From Calliopsis andreniformis (Eukaryota > Arthropoda > Insecta > Hymenoptera > Andrenidae): a stretch of 64,000 bases of DNA. Below the pieces are notes generated by a model that did not search any database, was not told the origin of the DNA, and saw nothing but the letters and a program-made list of their open reading frames with translations. Position 1 is the stretch's first letter; every line of letters begins with the position of its first letter. Positions 12,920 to 26,018 of this stretch are shown here, piece by piece. The translations under genes were made by a program, and so were the position numbers. The stretch covers positions 23,144,001 to 23,208,000 of the forward strand of contig NW_027480422.1 in NCBI RefSeq assembly GCF_051401765.1, in the 5' to 3' direction.

Positions 12920-14695
12920 TGACCATTAATTCCACATTGGTTGCAATTATACCTTTTATACGATGGAAAAGCTGTTGTATTTTTATTGTACTTTATGCGT
13001 CTGGCGTTGTTATCTAAGGCCCTAACTATTCGACCCGGTGGAGCAACACCCTAGAGTGAAACCTAGGTTGCCCGGAACGTAGAAATGACCATTACTTTCA
13101 CACTGTTTGGAATTATTCATTTTATACAATGGAAAAACTATTGCATTTATATTGTATTTTTTGCTTCTGGCGTTGACTTCTAAGGTCCTAGCAATTCGAT
13201 CTCTTGGAGCAACGTCCAAGAGTGAGGCCTATGTTACCCGGAACGTAGAAATGACCATTACTTTCACACTGGATGCAATTATACCTTTTATACGGTGGAA
13301 AAAATGTTGTATTTATATTGTATTTAATGATTCTGGCGTTGACTTCTAAGGCCCTGACTTTTGGATCTGGTGGACCAACGCCCTAGAGCGAAACCTAGGT
13401 TGCCCGGGACGTATCAATGACCACTACTTTCACACTGGTTGCAATTATTCCTGTTATACCATGGACAAACTGTTGGATTTTTATTGTATTTTATGCTTCA
13501 GGCGTTGATTCCTAAGGCCCTAACTATTGGATCTGGTGGACCAACGCCGTAGAGTGAAGCCTAGGATGCCCGGAGCGTAGAAATGTCTATTACTTTCAGA
13601 CTGGTTGCAATTATTCGTTTTATACGATGGAAAATTTGCTGTACTTATATCGTATTTTATGCTTCTGGCGTTGGCTTCTTAGGCCCTGACTTTTGGATCT
13701 GGTGGACCAACGCCCTAGAGTGAAGCCTAGGTTGCCCGGAACGTAGAAATGACCATCACTTTCACACTGGTTGCAATTATTCCTGTTATACGATGGAAAA
13801 ACTGTTGTGATTTTCTTGTATTTTATGCTTCTGGCGTTGACTCCTATGGCCCTAACTATTCGACGTGGTGGAGCAACTCCCAAGAGCGAAACCTAGGTTC
13901 CCCGGAACGTAGATATGACTACTACTTTCACACTGTTTGCAATTATTCATTTTATACAATGGAAAGACTGTTGTACTTATATTGTATTCTATGCTTCTGT
14001 AGTTGACTTCTAAGGTCCTAGCTATTCGATCTCATGGAGCAACGCCCTAGAGTGAAGCCTAGGTTGCCCGGAACGTAGAAATGACCATTTCTTTCACACT
14101 GGTTGCAATTATTCCTATTTTACGATGGAAAAACCTTTGTATTTATTTTGTATTTGATGCTCCTGGCGTTGGCTTCTTAAGCCCTAACTATTGGATCTGG
14201 TGGACCAACGCCCTAGAGTGATGAATAGGTTGCCCCGAACGTAGAAATGACCATCACTTTCACACTGGTTGCAATTATTCCTGTTATACGATGGAAAAAC
14301 TGTTGTAATTTTATTTTGTTTTATGCTTCTGGCGTTGACTTCTTAGGCCCTAACTTTTCGATCTGGTGGGGCAAGGTCCAAGAGTGAAACCTATGTTGCC
14401 CGGAACGTAGAAGTGACCATTACTTTCACATTGGTTGCAATTATACCTTTTATACGATGGAAAAGCTGTTGTATTTTTATTGTATTTTATGCGTCCGGCG
14501 TTGTTTTCTAAGGCTCTCACTATTCGACATGGTGGAGCAACGCCCTAGATTGAAGCTTAGGTTGCCCCGTACGTAGAAATGACTATTACTTTCACACTGG
14601 TTGCAATTATTCCTGTTATCCCATGGACAAACGGTTGGATTTTTATTGTATTTTATGCTTCTGGCGTTGAATTCTAAGTCCCTAGCTATTCGATC
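12920..14695 (+). repeat. Block A 20-mer HOR, copy 2
   Basis: This copy of 9,600-11,375 lies 3,320 bp downstream. Differences are scattered substitutions, for example GGAATTATTC near 13,107 where copy 1 has GCAATTATTC. Past about 14,695 the two copies follow different monomers. Confidence 0.85.
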
Positions 14696-17120
14696 TGGTG
14701 GAGCACCGCCCTAGAGTGATGCCTAGGTAGCCCAGAGCGTTGAAATGACCATCACTTTCACACTGGTTGCAATTGTTCCTGTTATACGATGGAAAAACTG
14801 TTGTAATTTTATTTTATTTTATGCTTCTGGCGTTGACTTCTCAGGCCCTAACCTTTCGATCTGGTGGGGCAACGTCCAAGAGTGAAGCCTATGTTGGCCG
14901 GAACGTAGAAGTGACCATTACTTTCACATTGGTTGCAATTATACCTTTTATACGTTGGAAAAGCTGTTGTATTTTTATTGTATTTTATGCTTCTGGCGTT
15001 GACTTCTTAGGCCCTAACTTTTCGATCTGGTGGGGCAACGTCCAAGAGTGAAGCCTATGTTGCCCGGAACGTAGAAATGAACATTACTTTCACACTCATT
15101 GCAATTATTCCTGTTTTGCGATGGAAAAACTGTTGTATTTATTTTGTATTTGATGCTCCTGGCGTCGGCTTCTTGGGCCCTAACTATTCGATCTGGTGGA
15201 GCAACGCCCTAGAGTGATGCCTAGGTTGCCCGGAACGTAGAAATGACCATCACCTTCACACTGGTTGCAATTATTCCTGTTATACGATGGAAAAACTGTT
15301 GTAGTTTTATTTTATTTTATGCTTCTGTCGTTGACTTCTTAGGCCCTAACCTTTCGATCTGGTGGGGCAACGTCCAAGAGTGAAGCCTATGTTGCCCGGA
15401 ACGTAGAAGTGACCATTACTTTCACATTGGTTGCAATTATACCTTTTATACGATGGAAAAGCTGTTGTATTTTTATTGTATTTTATGCTTCTAGCGTTGA
15501 CTTCTTAGGCCCTAACTTTTCGATCTGGTGGAGCAACGTCCAAGAGTGAAGCCTATGTTGCCCGGAACGTAGAAATGACCATTTCTATCACACTGTTTGC
15601 AACTATTCATTTTATACAATGGAAAAACTATTGCATTTATATTGTATTTTTTGCTTCTGGCTTTGACTTCTAAGGTCCTAGCAATTCGATCTCTTGGAGC
15701 AACGTCCAAGAGTGAGGCCTATGTTACCCGGTACGTAGAAATGATCATTACTTTCACACTGGTTGCAATTGTACCTTTTACACGATGGAAAAACTGTTGT
15801 TATTTTATTTTATTTTATGCTTCTGGCGTTGACTTCCTCGGCCCTAACTTTTCGATATGGTGGGGCAACGTCCAAGAGTGAAGCCTATGTTGCCCGGAAC
15901 GCAGAAATGACCATTACTTTCACACTGGTTGCAATTATACCTTTAATACGATGGAATAGATGTTGTATTTTTATTGTATTTCATGCGTCTGGCGTTGTTT
16001 TCTAAGGCCCTAATTATTCGACCTGGTGGAGCAACGCCCTAGCGTGAAGCCTAGGTTTCCCGGAACGTAGAAATGACCATTTCTATCACACTGTTTGCAA
16101 TTATTCATTTTATACAATGGAAAAACTGTTGTATTTATATTGTATTTTATGCTTCTGGCCTTGATTCCTAAGGCACTAACTATTGGATCTGGTGGACCAA
16201 CGCCGTAGAGTGAAGCCTAGGTTGCCCCGAACGTAGAAATGACCATCACTTTCACACTGGTTGCAATTATTCCTGTTATACGATGGAAAAACTGTTGTAG
16301 TTTTATTTTATTTTATGCTTCTGGCGTTGACTTCTTAGGCCCGAATTTTTCGATCTGGTGGGGCAACGTCCATGAGTGAAGCCTATGTTGCCTGGAACGT
16401 AGAAGTGACCATTACTTTCACATTGGTTGCAATTATACCTTTTATACGATGGAAAAGCTGTTGTATTTTTATTGTACTTTATGCGTCTGGCGTTGTTATC
16501 TAAGGTCCTAACTATTCGACCCGGTGGAGCAACACCCTAGAGTGAAACCTAGGTTGCCCGGAACGTAGAAATGACCATTACTTTCACACTGTTTGCAATT
16601 ATTCATTTTATGCAATGGAAAAACTATTGCATTTATATTGTATTTTTTGCTTTTGGCGTTGACTTCTAAGGTCCTAGCATGTCGATCTCTTGGAGCAACG
16701 TCCAAGAGTGAGGCCTATGTTACCCGGAACGTAGAAATGACCATTACTTTCATACTGGTTGCAATTATTCATTTTATACAATGGAAAGACTGTTGTATTT
16801 ATATTGTATTCTATGCTTCTGGCGTTGACCTCTAAGGTCCTAGCCATTCGATCTCTTGGAGCAACGTCCAAGAGTGAAGCCTATGTTGCCCGGAACGTAG
16901 AAATGACCATTTCATTCACACTGGTTGCAATTATTCATTTTAAACAATGGAAAAACTGCTGTAATTTTATTTTGTTTTATGCTTCTGGCGTTGACTTCTT
17001 AGGCCCTAACTTTTCGATCTGGTGGGGCAACGTCCGAGAGTGAAGCCTATGTTGCCCGGAACGTAGAAGTGACAATTACTTTCACATTGGTTGCAATTAT
17101 ACCTTTTATACGATGGAAAA
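14696..17120 (+). repeat. Block A right end with reused monomers
   Basis: Fourteen or so monomers, mostly of the CCTATG haplotype, close block A. About 16,221-16,770 repeats 9,418-9,960 with a shift of 6,805 bp (41 monomers less 1 bp), and its core also repeats 13,022-13,220 with a shift of 3,486 bp (21 monomers). Thus the same small set of monomers was reused at three sites in block A. Confidence 0.78.
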
Positions 17121-19215
17121 ACTGTTGTATCTATATTGTATTATATGCTTCTCGCGGTGACTTCTTAGTCTCTATCTATTCAATGTGGTGAAGCAACGCA
17201 CTAGAGTAATGCCTAGGTTGCCCGGAACATAGAAATGACCATTACCATCACACTTGTTGCAATTATTCCTGTTATACGATGGAAAAGCTGCTGTATTTTT
17301 ATTGTATTTTATGCTTCTGGCGTTGACTTCCATGGCCGTAGCTATTCGATCTGGTGGAACAACGACCTAGAGTGAAACCTAGGTTGCCTGGTACGTAGAA
17401 ATGACCATTACTTTCACACTGGTTGCAATTATTCCTGTTATACGATGGACAAACTGTTTGATCTTTATTGTACTTTATGGTCCTGGCCTTGACTTCTAAG
17501 GCCCTATGTATTCGATCTGGTGGAGCAATGCCTCAGTGTTAAGTCTAGCATGCCCGGAACGTAGAAATGGGCATTACTTTCGCACTGGTTGCAATTATAC
17601 GTTTTAGACGTTGGAAAAACTATTGTACATATATCGTGTTTTATGCTTCTGGCGTTGACTTCATAGGCCCTAGTTATTCGATCTGGTGGAACAACGCCCT
17701 AGAGTGAAGCCTAGGTTGCCCGGATCGTAGACATGACCATAACTTTCACACTGGTTGCAATTATTCGTTTTATACAATGGAAAAGCTGTTGTATTTATAT
17801 TGTATTTTATTCTTCTGGCGATGACTTCTAAGGCCGTAGCTATTCGATGTTGTGGAGCAACGACCTAGAGTGAAGCCTAGGTTGCCCGGAACGTATAAAT
17901 GGCCATTACTTTCACACTGGTTGCAATTACTCCTGTTACACGATGGAAAAACTGTGGTATTCTTATTGTATTTTATGCACCTGGTGTTGACCTCCTAGGC
18001 CCTAAATATTCGATCTGGTGGAGCAACGCCTCAGAGTTATATCTAGGATGGCCGGAACGTAGAAATGGCCATAACTTTAACACTGGTTGCAATTATTCGA
18101 ATTATACGATGGAAAAACTGTTGAATTTATTTTGTATTTTATGCTTCTGGCGTTGACTTCATAGGCCCTAACTATTCGATCTGGTGGGCCAACGCCCTAG
18201 ACTGAAGCCTAGGCTGCCCGGAACGTAGAAATGACCATCGCTTTCACACTGGTTGCAATTACTCCTGTTATACGATGGAAAAACTGTTGTATCTTTATTG
18301 TATTTTATGCTTCGGGCGTTGACGTCTAAGGCCCTAACTATTCGATCTGGTGGAGCAACGCCCTAGAGCCAAGCCTAGGTTGCCAGGAACGTAGAAATGA
18401 CCATCACTTTCATAATGCTTGCAATTATTCATTTTACACGATGGAAAAGCTGTTGTACTTATATTGTATTTTATGCTTCTGGCGTTGACTTCTTAGGTCC
18501 TAGACATTCGATCTGGTGGAGCAGCGCTCTAGAGTGAAGCCTAGGTTGCCCGGAGCGTAGAAACGACCATACCTTTCACACTCGAACTATTATTCGTTTT
18601 ATACGATGGAAAAACTATTGTATTTATATTGTATTTTATGCTTCCGGCATTGACTTCTAAGGCCGTAGCTATTAGATGTGGTGGAATAACGCACTACAGT
18701 GAAGCCTAGGTTGCCCGAAACGTAGAAATGACCATCACTTTCACACTGGTTGTAATTACTCCTGTAATGCGATGGAAAAACTGTTGTATCTTTATTGTGT
18801 TTTATGCTTCTGGCGTTGACTTCTTAGGCCCTGACCATTCGATCTGGTGGAGCAACGCCTTAGGGTGAAGCCTAGGTTGCCCGGAACGTATAAATGACCA
18901 TAACATTCATACTGATTGCAATTATTCGTTTTATACGATGGAAATGCTGTTGTATTACTATTGTATTTTATGCTTCTGGCGTTGACTTGTTAGGCCATAA
19001 CTATTCGATCTGGTGGTGCAACGCCCTAGAGAGAAGCCTAGATGGCCCGGAACGTAGATATGACCATTACCTTCACACTGGTTGCAATTATTCCTGTTAT
19101 ACGATGGAAAAACTGTTGTGTCTTTATTGTGTTTTATGCTTCTGGCGTTGACTTCTAAGGCCCTAACTATTCCATCTGGTGGAGCAACGCCCTAGAGTGA
19201 AGCCTACGTTGCCCG

Positions 19216-19879
19216 GAACGTAGAAATGACCGTTACTTTCACACTGTTTGCAAATATACATTATATACGATGGAAAAGCTGTTGTATTTATATTGCATTT
19301 TATGCTTCTGGCGTTGACTTCTTAGGCACTAACTATTCGATCTGGTGGAACAACGTCCTAGAGTTAAGCCAAGGTTGCCCGGAACGTAGAAATGACCGTT
19401 ACTTTCACACTGTTTGCAAATATACATTATATACGATGGAAAAGCTGTTGTACTTATGTTGTATCTTATGCTTCTGGCGTTGACTTCTTAGGCTCTAACT
19501 ATTCGATCTGGTGGAGCAACGCCCTGGAGTTAAGCCATGGTTGCCCGGAACGTAGAAATGACCGTTACTTTCACACTGTTTGCAAATATACATTATATAC
19601 GATGGAAAAGCTGTTGTATTTATATTGCATTTTATGCTTCTGGCGTTGACTTCTTAGGCACTAACTATTCGATCTGGTGGAACAACGTCCTAGAGTTAAG
19701 CCAAGGTTGCCCGGAACGTAGAAATGACCGTTACTTTCACACTGTTTGCAAATATACATTATATACGATGGAAAAGCTGTTGTATTTATATTGCATTTTA
19801 TGCTTCTGGCGTTGACTTCTTAGGCCCTAGCTATTCGATCTGGCGGAGCAACGCCCTGGAGTGAAGCCTGGGTTGCGCG
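19216..19879 (+). repeat. Local dimer repeat in block B
   Basis: Four monomers start at 19,216, 19,382, 19,548 and 19,714. All share GACCGTTACTTTCACACTG, GCAAATATACATTATATACG and GGAAAAGCTG. The first and third are nearly identical over the full monomer, including GGCACTAACTATTCG and GTCCTAGAGTTAAGCCAAGG, giving a 332-bp dimer period. This is the only clear short-period homogenised tract in block B. Confidence 0.85.
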
Positions 19880-21641
19880 GAACGTAGAAATGACCATTAC
19901 CTTCACACTGTTTGCAAATATACATTATATACGATGGAAAAGCTGTGGTATCTATTTTGTATTTTATGCTTCTGGCGCTGACTTCTTAGGTCCTAACTAT
20001 TGGATCTGGTGGAGCAACGCCGAGGGGTGAAGCCTAGGATGCGCTGAACGTAGAAATGACCATAACTTTCACACTGGTTTCAATTATTAGTTTTATACAA
20101 TGGAAAAACTGTTCTATTTATTTTGTATTTTATGCTTCTGGCGGTGACTTCTAAGGCCCTAACTATTCGATCTGGTGGAGCAACGCCCTAGAGTGAAGCC
20201 TAGGTTGCCCGGAACGTAGAAATGACCATTACCTACACACTGTTTGCGATTATTCATTTTATACTATGGTAAAACTGTTGGACATATATCGTATTTTATG
20301 CTTCTGGCGTTGACTTCTTAGGCCCTAAATATTCGGTCACGTGGAGCAACGCCCTAGTGTGAAGCCTGGGTTGCCCGGAACGTAGAAATGACCATAACTT
20401 TCATACTGGTTGCAATTATTCGTTTTATACGATGGAAAAACTGTTGTACTTATTTTCTATTTGGTGCTTCTGGCGTTGACTTCTTATGCCCTATCTGTCG
20501 GATGTGGTGGATCAAAGCCCTAGAGTGAAGCCTAGGTTGCCCGGAACGTAGAAATGACCATCACCTTCACTCTGGTTGCAATTATTCCTGTTATACGATG
20601 GAAAAACTGTTGTATTTATATTATATTTTAAGCTTCAGGCGTTGACTTCTAAGGCCGTAGCTATTCGGTGTGGTGGAGCAACGCCCTAGACTGAAGCCTA
20701 GGTTGCCCGGGACGTAGAAATGTCCATTACTTCCACAGTGTTTGCAATTATTCATATTATACTGTGGAAAAACTGTTGTATTTATATTGTATTTTATGCT
20801 TCCGGCATTGACTTCTAAGGCCCTAACTATTCGATGTGGTGGATCAACGCCCTAGGGTGAAGCCTAGGTTGCCCGGAACGTGGAAATGACCATAGCTTTC
20901 ACACTGGTTGCAATTATTTCTGTTATACAAGGGAAAAGCTATTGTATTTATATTGTATTTTATGCTTCTGGCGTTGGCTTCTTAGGCCCTAACCATTCGA
21001 TCTGGTGGAGCAACGCCCTAGAGTGAAGCCTAGGTTGCCCGGAATGTGGATATGACCATTACCTTCACACTGTTTGCGATTACTCATTTCATACGATGGT
21101 AAAACTGTTGTACTTATGTTGTATTTTATTCTTCTGGCGTTGAATTCTAAGTCCCTAGCTATTCGATCTGGTGGTGCAGCTCCCTGGAGTGAAGCCTAGG
21201 CTACCCGGAACGTAGAAATGACCAGTACTTTCAAACTGGTTGCAGTTATTCCTGTCACACAATGGAAGAACTGTTGTACTTATGTTGTATTTTATGCTTC
21301 TGGCGTTGAATTCTAAGTCCCTAACTATTCCACCTGGTGGAGCAACGCCCTAGAGTGAAGCCTAGGTTGCCCGGAACGTAGAACTGACACTTACTTTCAC
21401 ACTGTTTGCAAATATGCTTTATATACGATGGAAAAACTGTTGTATCTATTTTGTATGTTATGCTTCTGTCGCTGACTTCATAGGTCCTAACTATTGGATC
21501 TGGAGGAGCAACGCCCTGGGGTGAAGCCTAGGTTGCGCGGAACGTAGAAAAGATCATAACTTTCACACTGGTTTCAATTATTCGTTTTATACAATTGAAA
21601 AACTGTTCTATTTATTTTGTATTTTATGCTTCTGGCGTTGG

Positions 21642-22990
21642 CTTCAAAGACCGTAGCTACTCGATGTGGTGGAGCAACGCCCTAGAGTGAAGCCTAGGTT
21701 GCACGTAACGTAGAAATGACCATAACTTTCACACTGGTTGCAATTATCCGTTTTATGCAATGGAAAAACTGTTGTATGTTTATTGTATTTTATGCTTCGG
21801 TCATTGACTTCTACGCCCTACCTATTCGATCTGGTGGAGCAACGCCCTAGAGTCAAGCCTAGGTTGCCCGGAACGTAGATATAATTATAACTTTCACTCT
21901 GGTTGCAATCATTCATTTTATACGATGGAAGGACTGTTGTATGTATTTTGTATTTTATGCTTCTGTCGTTGACTTCTAAGGCCCTAGCTCTTCGATCTGG
22001 TGCAGCAATGCCTCAGAGTTAAGTCTAGGATGACCGAAACGTAGAAATGGCCATTACTTTCACATTGGCTGCAATTATTCCTGTTATACGATGGAAAAGG
22101 TCCTGTAGTTATATTGTATTTTATGCTTCTGGCGTTGACTTGTTAGGACCTAACTATTCAATCTGGTGGGGCAACGCCCTAGAGTGAAGCCTAGGTTGTC
22201 CGGAACGTGGTAGTGACCATTACCTTCACACTGGTTGCAATTATTCCTACTATACGATGGAAAGGCTGTTGTATTTTTATCGTATTTTATGCCCCTGGCG
22301 TTGACTTCTAAGGACCTAGATAATCGGTCGGGTGGAGCAACGCCCTAGAGTGAAGCCTAGGTTGCCCGGAACGTAGAAAAGACCATTACCTTCACACTGG
22401 TTGGAATTATTCCTGTAATACGATGGAAAAACTGTTGTACTTATGTTGTATTTTATGCTTCTGGCGTCGAATTCTAAGTACCTTACTATTCGATGTGGTG
22501 GAGCAACGCCCTAGGGTGAAGTCTAGGTTGCCCGGAACGTAGTGATGACCAGTACATTCACACTGGTTGCAGTTATTCCTCTTATACGATGGAAAAACTG
22601 TGACATTTTTATTGTATTTTATGCTTCTGTTGTTGAATTCTAAGTCCCTAACTATTCGATCTCGTGAAGCAACGCCTTGGAGTGAAAACCAGGTTGCCCG
22701 GAACGTAGAAATGACCATTACTTTCACACTGTTTGCAAATATACATTATATACGATGGAAAAGCTGTAGTATTTAAATTGTATTTTATGCTGCTGGCGTT
22801 AACTTCTAAGGCCGTAGCTATTCGATGTGGTGGAGGAATGCCCTAGAGTCAAGCCTATGTTGCCCGTGACGTCGAAATGACCATTACCTTCACGCTGGTT
22901 GCAATTATTCCTGTTATACGAAGGAAAAACTGCTGTGTTTTTATTGTATTTTATGTTTCGGGCGCAGACTTCTAAGGCCCTAGCTTTTCG
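21642..22990 (+). repeat. Block B 8-mer duplication, copy 1
   Basis: The run starting at CTTCAAAGACCGTAGCTAC (21,642) recurs at 26,950, a shift of 5,308 bp (32 monomers less 4 bp). Its right part, about 22,370-22,990, also recurs at 26,019-26,660 with a shift of 3,649 bp (22 monomers less 3 bp). Marks include GATATAATTATAACTTTCAC, GGAAAAGGTCCTG, GTGATGACC and GGCGTCGAATTC. Confidence 0.85.
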
Positions 22991-25289
22991 ATCTGGTATA
23001 GCAGCGCCCTAGAGTGAAGCCTAGGTTGCACGTAACGTAGAAAAGACCATAACTTTCACACTGGTTTCAATTATTCGTTTTATACAATGGAAAAACTGTT
23101 CCATTTATTTTGTATTTTATGCTTCGGGCGTTGACTTCTATGGCCTTAACTATTCGATCTGGTGGAGCAACGCCCTAGAGTGAAGCCTAGGATGCCCGGA
23201 ACGTAGAAATGACCATTTCTTCCACACTGTTTGTAATTATTCATATTATGCAGTGGAAAAACTGTTGTATTTATATTGTATTTTATGCTTCAGGCGTTGA
23301 CTTCTTAGGCCGTAACTATTCGCTCTGGTGGAACAACGCCCTAGAGTGATGCCTAGGTTGCGCGGAACGTAGAAATGACCATTATTTCCTCACTGTTTGC
23401 AATTATTCATTTTATACAATGGAAAAACTGTTGTATTTATATTGTATTTTATGCTTCTGGCGTTGACTTCTTAGGACCTAGCTATTGGATCTGGTGGACC
23501 ATCGCCCTAGAGTGAAGCCTAGGTTGCCCGGAACGTAGAAATGACAATAACATTCATACTGGTTGCAATTATTTCTGTTATACAAGGGAAAAACCGTTGT
23601 ATTTATATTGTTTCTTATAGTTATGGCGTTGACTTCTAAGGCCGGAGCTATTCGATGTGGTGGAGCAATGCCCTAGAGTGAAGCCTAGGTTGCCCGGAAA
23701 GTAGAAATGACCATTACCTCCACACTGTTTGCAATTATTCATTTTATACAATGGAAAAACTGTTGTATTTATATTGTTTTTTATAGTTATGGCGTTGACT
23801 TCTAAGGCCGTAGGTATTCGATGTGGTGGAGCAATGCCCTAGAGTGAAGCCTAGGATGCCCGCAACGTAGAAATGACCATATCGTTCACACTGTTTGCAA
23901 TTATTCCTGTTATACGATTGAAAACTGTTTTATCTATATTGTATTTTATGCTTCAGGCGTTGACTTCTTAGGCCCTAACTATTCGCTCTGGTGGAACAAC
24001 GCCCTAGAGTCATGCCTAGGTCGCCCGGATCGTAGAAATGACCATTACTTGCACACTGGTTGCAATTATTTCTGTTATACAAGGGAAAAGCTGTTGTATT
24101 TATATTGTATTCTATGCTTCTGGCGCTGACTTCTAAGGTCCTAGCTATTCGATCTCGTGGAGCAACGCCCTAGAGTGAAAACTAGGTTGCCCGGAACGTA
24201 GAAATGACCATTACTTTCACACTGATTGCAAATATACATTATTCACGATGGAACAGCTGTAGTATTTATATTGTATTTTATGATTCTGGCGTTGACTAAT
24301 TTGGCCCTACCTATTTGATCTGGTGGAGCACTGCCCTAGAGTGAAGCCTAGGTTTCCCGGCACGTAGAAAAGACCATTACTTGCACACTGGTTGCAATTA
24401 TTTCTGTTATACAAGGGAAAAGCTGTTGTATTTATATTGTATTCTATGCTTCTGGCGTTGACTTCTGAGGCCCTAGCTATTCGATCTGGTGGAGCAAAGC
24501 CCTAGAGTGAAGCCTAGACTGTCCGGAACATACAAATGACAAATACCTTCTCGTTTGTTGCAATTATTCCTGTTATACGATGAAAAAACTGTTGTATTTT
24601 TATTGTATTTTATGCTTCAGGCGTTGACTTCTAAGGCCGTAGCTATTCGATGTGGTGGAGCAACGCCCTAGAGTGAAGCCTAGGTTGCCCGGAACGTGGA
24701 AATGACCATTACTTTCACACTGGTTGCAATTATTCGCTTTATACGATGGAAAAAGTGTTGTACATAAATCGTATTTTATTCTTCTGGCGTTGACTTCTTA
24801 GGACCTGACAATTCGATCTGGTGGAACAACGCCATAGAGTCAAGACTAGGTTGCCCGGAACGTAGAAATGAACATGCCTTTCACACTCGAGCAATTATAC
24901 GTTTTAGACGATGGAAAAACTATTGTATCAATTTGGAATTTTATGCCTCTGGCGTTGACTTCTTTTGCCCTAACTATTCGATCTGGTGGAACAACGCCCT
25001 AGAGAGAAGCCTAGGTTGCCCGGAACGTAGAAATGTCCATCACTTTCACACTGGTTGCATTTATTCCTGTTATACGACGGAAAAACTGTTGTATCTATAT
25101 TGTGTTTTATGCTTTGGGCGTTGACTTCTATGGCGCTACCTATTCGATCTGGTGGAGCAACCCCATAGAGTCAAGCCTAGGTTGCCCGGAGCGTAGACAT
25201 GTCCATAACTTTCACACGGGTTGCAGTTATTCGTTGTATACGATAGAAAGGCTGTTGTATTTATTTTGTATCTTATGCTTCTGGCTTTG
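22991..25289 (+). repeat. Block B, monomers shared with blocks D and E
   Basis: Fourteen diverged monomers. About 24,165-24,350 matches block D near 54,860-55,030 and 58,680-58,850 (AAAACTAGG, TATTCACGATGG, GACTAATTTGG). About 24,450-25,210 matches block E near 61,612-62,372 with a shift of 37,162 bp, including AAAAAGTGTTGTACATAAATC and a CACTCGAGC one-base deletion at 24,882-24,892. Confidence 0.78.
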
Positions 25290-25540
25290 ACTTCTAAGGT
25301 CCTAGCTATTCGATCTCGTGAGGCAACGTACAAGTGTCAAGCCTATGTTGCCCGAAACGTAGAAATGATCATTACTTTCACACTGGTTGCAATTATACGT
25401 GCTATGCGATGGAAAAGCTGTTGCATTTTTATTGTATTTTCTGCTTCTGGCTTTGACTTCTAAGGTCCTAGCTATCCGACCTGTTGGGGCTACGTCCAAG
25501 AGTGAAGCCTATGTTGCGCGGGACGTAGAAATGACCATTA
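25290..25540 (+). repeat. Block A type monomers inside block B
   Basis: Two adjacent monomers carry block A marks: AGGTCCTAGCTATTCG with GTACAAGTGTCAAGCCTATG near 25,296-25,348, then AGGTCCTAGCTATCCG with ACGTCCAAGAGTGAAGCCTA near 25,466-25,513. This haplotype is otherwise almost confined to positions before 17,120. They look like an island left by ancestry shared with block A or moved by exchange. Confidence 0.7.
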
Positions 25541-26018
25541 CTTTCACACTGTTTGCAAATATACATTATATACGATGGAAAAACTGTAGTATATATATTG
25601 TTTTTAATGCTTCGGTCGTCGACAAATTAGGCCCTAACTATTTGATCTGGTGGAGCACCGCCCTAGAGTGAAGCCTAGGTTGCCCGGTACGTAGACAAGG
25701 CCATTACCTTCACACTGGTTGCAATTATTCGTTTTAGACAATGGAAAAACTATTGTATTTATTTTGTATTTTATGCCTCTGGCGTTGACCTCTTAGGCCC
25801 TAACTATTCGATCTGGAGGACCAACGCCCCAGAGTGAAGCCTAGGTCGCCCCGAACGTAGAAATGACCACCACCTTCACTCTGGTTGCAATTATTCCTGT
25901 TATACGGTGGAAAAACTGATGTATCTTTATTGTATTTTATGCTCGGGCGTTGACTTCTAAGGCCCTTGCTATTGGATATGGTGGAGCAACGCCCTGTAGT
26001 GAAGCCTAGGTTGCCCGG
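25541..26018 (+). repeat. Block B, three unduplicated monomers
   Basis: Three diverged monomers separate the block A type pair from the 22-monomer echo to their right. They include GACAAATTAGGCCC, close to the GACTAATTTGGCCC form at 24,290. I see nothing else here. Confidence 0.7.

Larger units (their letters stand above)
1..17120 (+). repeat. Block A: two-haplotype satellite domain
   Basis: This block holds roughly 103 monomers. Many carry a haplotype with CAACGTCCAAGAG followed by GCCTATGTTGCC (for example near 106-130, 1,264-1,288, 2,757-2,782 and 5,745-5,770), mixed with the standard form CAACGCCCTAGAG followed by GCCTAGGTTGCC. Other local marks are AGGTAGCCCAGAGCG, ATGAATAGGTTGCC and a GAAGTGACC variant of the monomer start. 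Several partial higher-order repeats are listed separately. The right edge is placed near 17,120, where the last CCTATG type monomer gives way to block B forms. The edge is a judgement by eye. Confidence 0.8.

Noticed and set aside
22407..22727. Minus-strand open frame of 106 codons, repeated at 26,056-26,376 and 27,715-28,035.
   Set aside because: The repetition comes from duplication of the block B segment. It is the reverse reading of satellite monomers and overlaps plus-strand open frames of the same kind.
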